Origin: Amphirosellinia nigrospora
Taxonomy: Eukaryota > Ascomycota > Sordariomycetes > Xylariales > Xylariaceae
NCBI GenBank assembly: GCA_004123355.1
Contig: SCHM01000004.1
Span: 6,289,017-6,353,016 of the forward strand
Reading direction: 5' to 3'
Length of the DNA stretch: 64,000 nt
Notes under the pieces: model-generated
The model's database searches: none
What the model was told of the DNA's origin: nothing
What the model saw: only the letters and a program-made list of their open reading frames with translations
Made by a program: the position numbers and the translations under genes
In this document: positions 62,101-64,000 of the stretch, one piece after another
How the letters are laid out: each line of letters starts with the position of its first letter
How positions within the stretch are numbered: position 1 is the first letter of the stretch

Positions 62101-62660
62101 TTATACCGCTTTAGGTAGCTGATGGGAATAGATTTCGTCAGTGATAAACTATATCTTCGTTTAGCCTTCGCGACATCAAGGCTTGCCCGAATTATATCGT
62201 AGGGCTGTATAGGCATTTCCAATCGGTCCCGTAGCAGACGCTTGGATACGTAAGCGGGTACGGGTGTTGCGGCCCGTGTGGGATGAATAAGGTGAGATCG
62301 GTGGATTGTGGGATGAAGAATGTGGGATCGGTGGATTGTGGGATGAAAGACATGTGGGATATGGGATACCCTGATGGTGAGTGTGACTATGTAGTGGGAT
62401 GAATTAACAATTTACACATGTAGATTGTCTTTGACATGAAACTACTTTGTCGTTGTGATGCTGATCAGTGGCTGGCTAATTGCCAACAGTCTATATTAAC
62501 ACGATGCCTCCCTTCAGTCATCAACTTGATTCTCTGCTCCAACAAACAGCACTAAATCCTTCACTCTATCACTGTTGAACCCAACCAGCCGCTGTTCCTT
62601 CAGAGAAAAAAAAATAAGATATCTCCAATATTGACCCCTTGCATTGTTAAGGATTCAGCC
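56161..62660. other. Gene-poor 6.5 kb
   Basis: No supported gene. 56.2-57.9 kb is the Urc4 upstream region and has several acctacc/gtaggta words and TG/TA microsatellites (for example near 57.09-57.14 kb). 58.3-60.7 kb has ordinary composition and scattered frames without family resemblance. 60.9-62.4 kb is somewhat AT-richer. A 30-bp tandem repeat at 62.28 kb lies in the promoter of the next gene. Confidence 0.4.
62278..62347. repeat. 30-bp tandem repeat, about 2.3 copies
   Basis: gtgggatgaataaggtgaga-tcggtggatt at 62278-62307 is repeated at 62308-62337 with three changes and begins again at 62338. It lies about 320 bases upstream of the NmrA-like gene. Confidence 0.7.
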
Positions 62661-63617
62661 ATGTCTAGCATCAAGAAAGTTGCTCTCGCCGGTGTGAGTA
62701 TATTCAATCATCAATTTGGATAAATTTATGTACTGATCTACTTCCTATTAGAGCACCGGAAACCTCGGCCCAGCTGTTCTCCAACAACTTCTAGAAGCCG
62801 GGTTCGATGTGACAGTGCTTACGCGCCAAAACTCCTCTTCTAGCCTCCCTTCATCAGCCAATGTTGCTCGGGTTGACTACACATCGCTCGAGTCTCTCAC
62901 CAATGCTCTGCGAGGTCAAGATGCGGTGGTCTCGACCATCGGCACTGGTTCGCTAGCCGATCACCTCCTACTAGTGGAGGCGGCGGCGAAGGCCGGTGTC
63001 AAGAGATTCCTCCCCTCGGAATTCGGCTCCAATACTGCGGACCCTAAAGTTTCTCAGCTGCCTGCCTACAAGAATAAAATCGCGGTGCAAGATGCCTTGA
63101 AGAAGGAGGCTGAGACCGGGGCATGACTTACACGGTCGTGCTCCCCGGGCCATTTTTGGACTGGGGCATTCGAGTCGGGTTTCTAATTGACACCAAGGGG
63201 AAGAGTGTTACTCTCTGGGATGGCGGGGACCGTGTTTTCAGCGCAACAACTTTGCCTTCAATTGGACAAGCTGTCGTTGGTGTGTTGAAGCACCCCGAGG
63301 ATACTAAGAATCGCGCGGTTTTTGTTCAAAGTGCCGCATTGTCCTCGAAGCAGCTCCTAGAAATCGCAAAGAAGGCGGTTGGCCCAGACGGGTGGAAAGT
63401 CAACGTTGCCTCTCTTGACGACCATGTCAACAAGGGCTGGAAAGAGCTGCGCAAGCCTAAGCCAGACCCAGCCAACTTCGTCTACAATTTTATCTTCGCT
63501 GCTGTTTACGGCGAAGGGTACGGCGCGAAGTTCGAAAAGCTCGACAATGAGCTCCTCGGAGTTAAGGAGATCGATGAGGGGGAGATTGAAACGTTGATCA
63601 GAGAGTTGTCTAAGTAA
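62661..63617 (+). CDS. NmrA/isoflavone-reductase-like NAD(P)-binding oxidoreductase
   Basis: Atypical short-chain dehydrogenase of the NmrA/PCBER type, NAD(P)-dependent. Exon 1 62661-62693 (MSSIKKVALAG) and exon 2 62752-63617, with GTGAGT/TAG borders. The spliced dinucleotide motif reads ALAGSTGNLGPAVLQQLL. Next are DAVVSTIGTG, AGVKRFLPSEFGSNTADP (the FLPSEFG motif of the family) and PAYKNKIAVQDAL with the active-site-like lysine. One base is missing near 63118 (GGGG), after which MTYTVVLPGPFLDWGI continues the frame to ELSK. About 299 residues after correction. Function ranges from redox enzymes to nitrogen-metabolite sensing; not resolvable here. Confidence 0.86.
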
Positions 63618-63875
63618 AGCTTTGATTAATAAGCGAGCATGTTGGCAATACTGCTAATATGTACCATGCCTAGAGTTAAAGGGGGCATCTCTACACTAAG
63701 AATAAATCATTGTTGACAGATATAATTTTCGTGCGTAAGCGGGCTTATTGGCAACGGATTCCCGTTGATCTGCATTTATGAACTAGAGAACAAACGAAAG
63801 ATAATGGCCCTTACCATACCTAGCTGCGGACAAATATGGGTGAACCATATAAAAACTAGGCCCTTTACGATTTGA
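63618..63875. other. 3' flank of the NmrA-like gene
   Basis: No gene seen. Grades into the AT-rich end of the window. Confidence 0.4.
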
Positions 63876-64000
63876 ATCTAAATAAACACACCTTTCCCTC
63901 TATTTATCATCCGTACGCAAGCTATTATTAGTAAATTACATATATAACACTAAAAACCTTAATAACGCTAATTTTTAGCTTAAAACTTATAAAATATTAA
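63876..64000. repeat. Start of a second AT-rich island
   Basis: The last 120 bases become strongly A/T with no coding frame, like 1-2.3 kb. The island continues past the window, so its extent is unknown. Confidence 0.5.

Overview
The window looks like a filamentous ascomycete (Pezizomycotina, most likely Sordariomycetes). Genes have short 50-170 bp introns with GTRNGT/YAG borders. There is an Opi1-domain CCG-8-type regulator, a HET-domain gene, a Zn-cluster-era style C2H2/fungal_trans regulator, and AT-saturated islands of the kind left by repeat-induced point mutation at both ends (1-2.3 kb and about 63.88-64 kb). I cannot fix the order or species from sequence alone.

Layout. 1-2.3 kb is an AT-rich gene-free island. 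3.2-13.3 kb holds a compact accessory cluster: a 3-hydroxyisobutyrate-dehydrogenase-like enzyme, two paralogous metallo-beta-lactamase-fold lactonases, a zinc alcohol dehydrogenase, two carboxymuconolactone-decarboxylase-like proteins and a DAL5-type MFS transporter. It reads as an import-and-degrade pathway for a lactone or ring compound. An unknown CxxC-type protein (13.9-14.7 kb) and a C2H2/fungal_trans regulator (16.0-19.0 kb), a candidate local regulator, follow. 19.9-22.8 kb carries a Gfd2/YDR514C-like protein that appears to have lost its nuclease residues, and a HET-domain gene. 23.9-25.5 kb is the AP-1 mu adaptin. 29.4-30.9 kb is the CCG-8/Opi1-like regulator behind a 3.8-kb gene-free upstream region. 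31.6-32.5 kb is a secreted GDSL rhamnogalacturonan-acetylesterase-like enzyme. 33.2-39.2 kb is a second accessory block: an unidentified coding-like stretch, an FAD monooxygenase, and an amidase whose last exon is split by a 261-bp hAT-type MITE. 39.7-40.7 kb is repeat remnant with large palindromes. 40.8-41.5 kb is a small unknown membrane-anchored protein.

From 42 kb the window is mostly conserved core genes: Gtr1 (Rag GTPase, TORC1), a secreted HNH nuclease, the p47/Shp1 UBX cofactor of Cdc48, Mim1 and Oxa1 (mitochondrial membrane biogenesis) and Urc4 (uracil catabolism). About 6.5 kb with no recognisable gene follows, then an NmrA/isoflavone-reductase-like oxidoreductase.

A caution runs through the whole annotation. 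Many genes, including single-copy housekeeping ones (AP-1 mu, Oxa1, p47, Urc4), need one or more single-base corrections, nearly all looking like a lost base in a G/C or A/T run. The simplest reading is consensus sequencing error, so frameshifts here should not be taken as pseudogenisation without read data. Genes that read through without correction are lactonase 1, the Gfd2-like protein, CCG-8, Gtr1, the HNH nuclease and Mim1.
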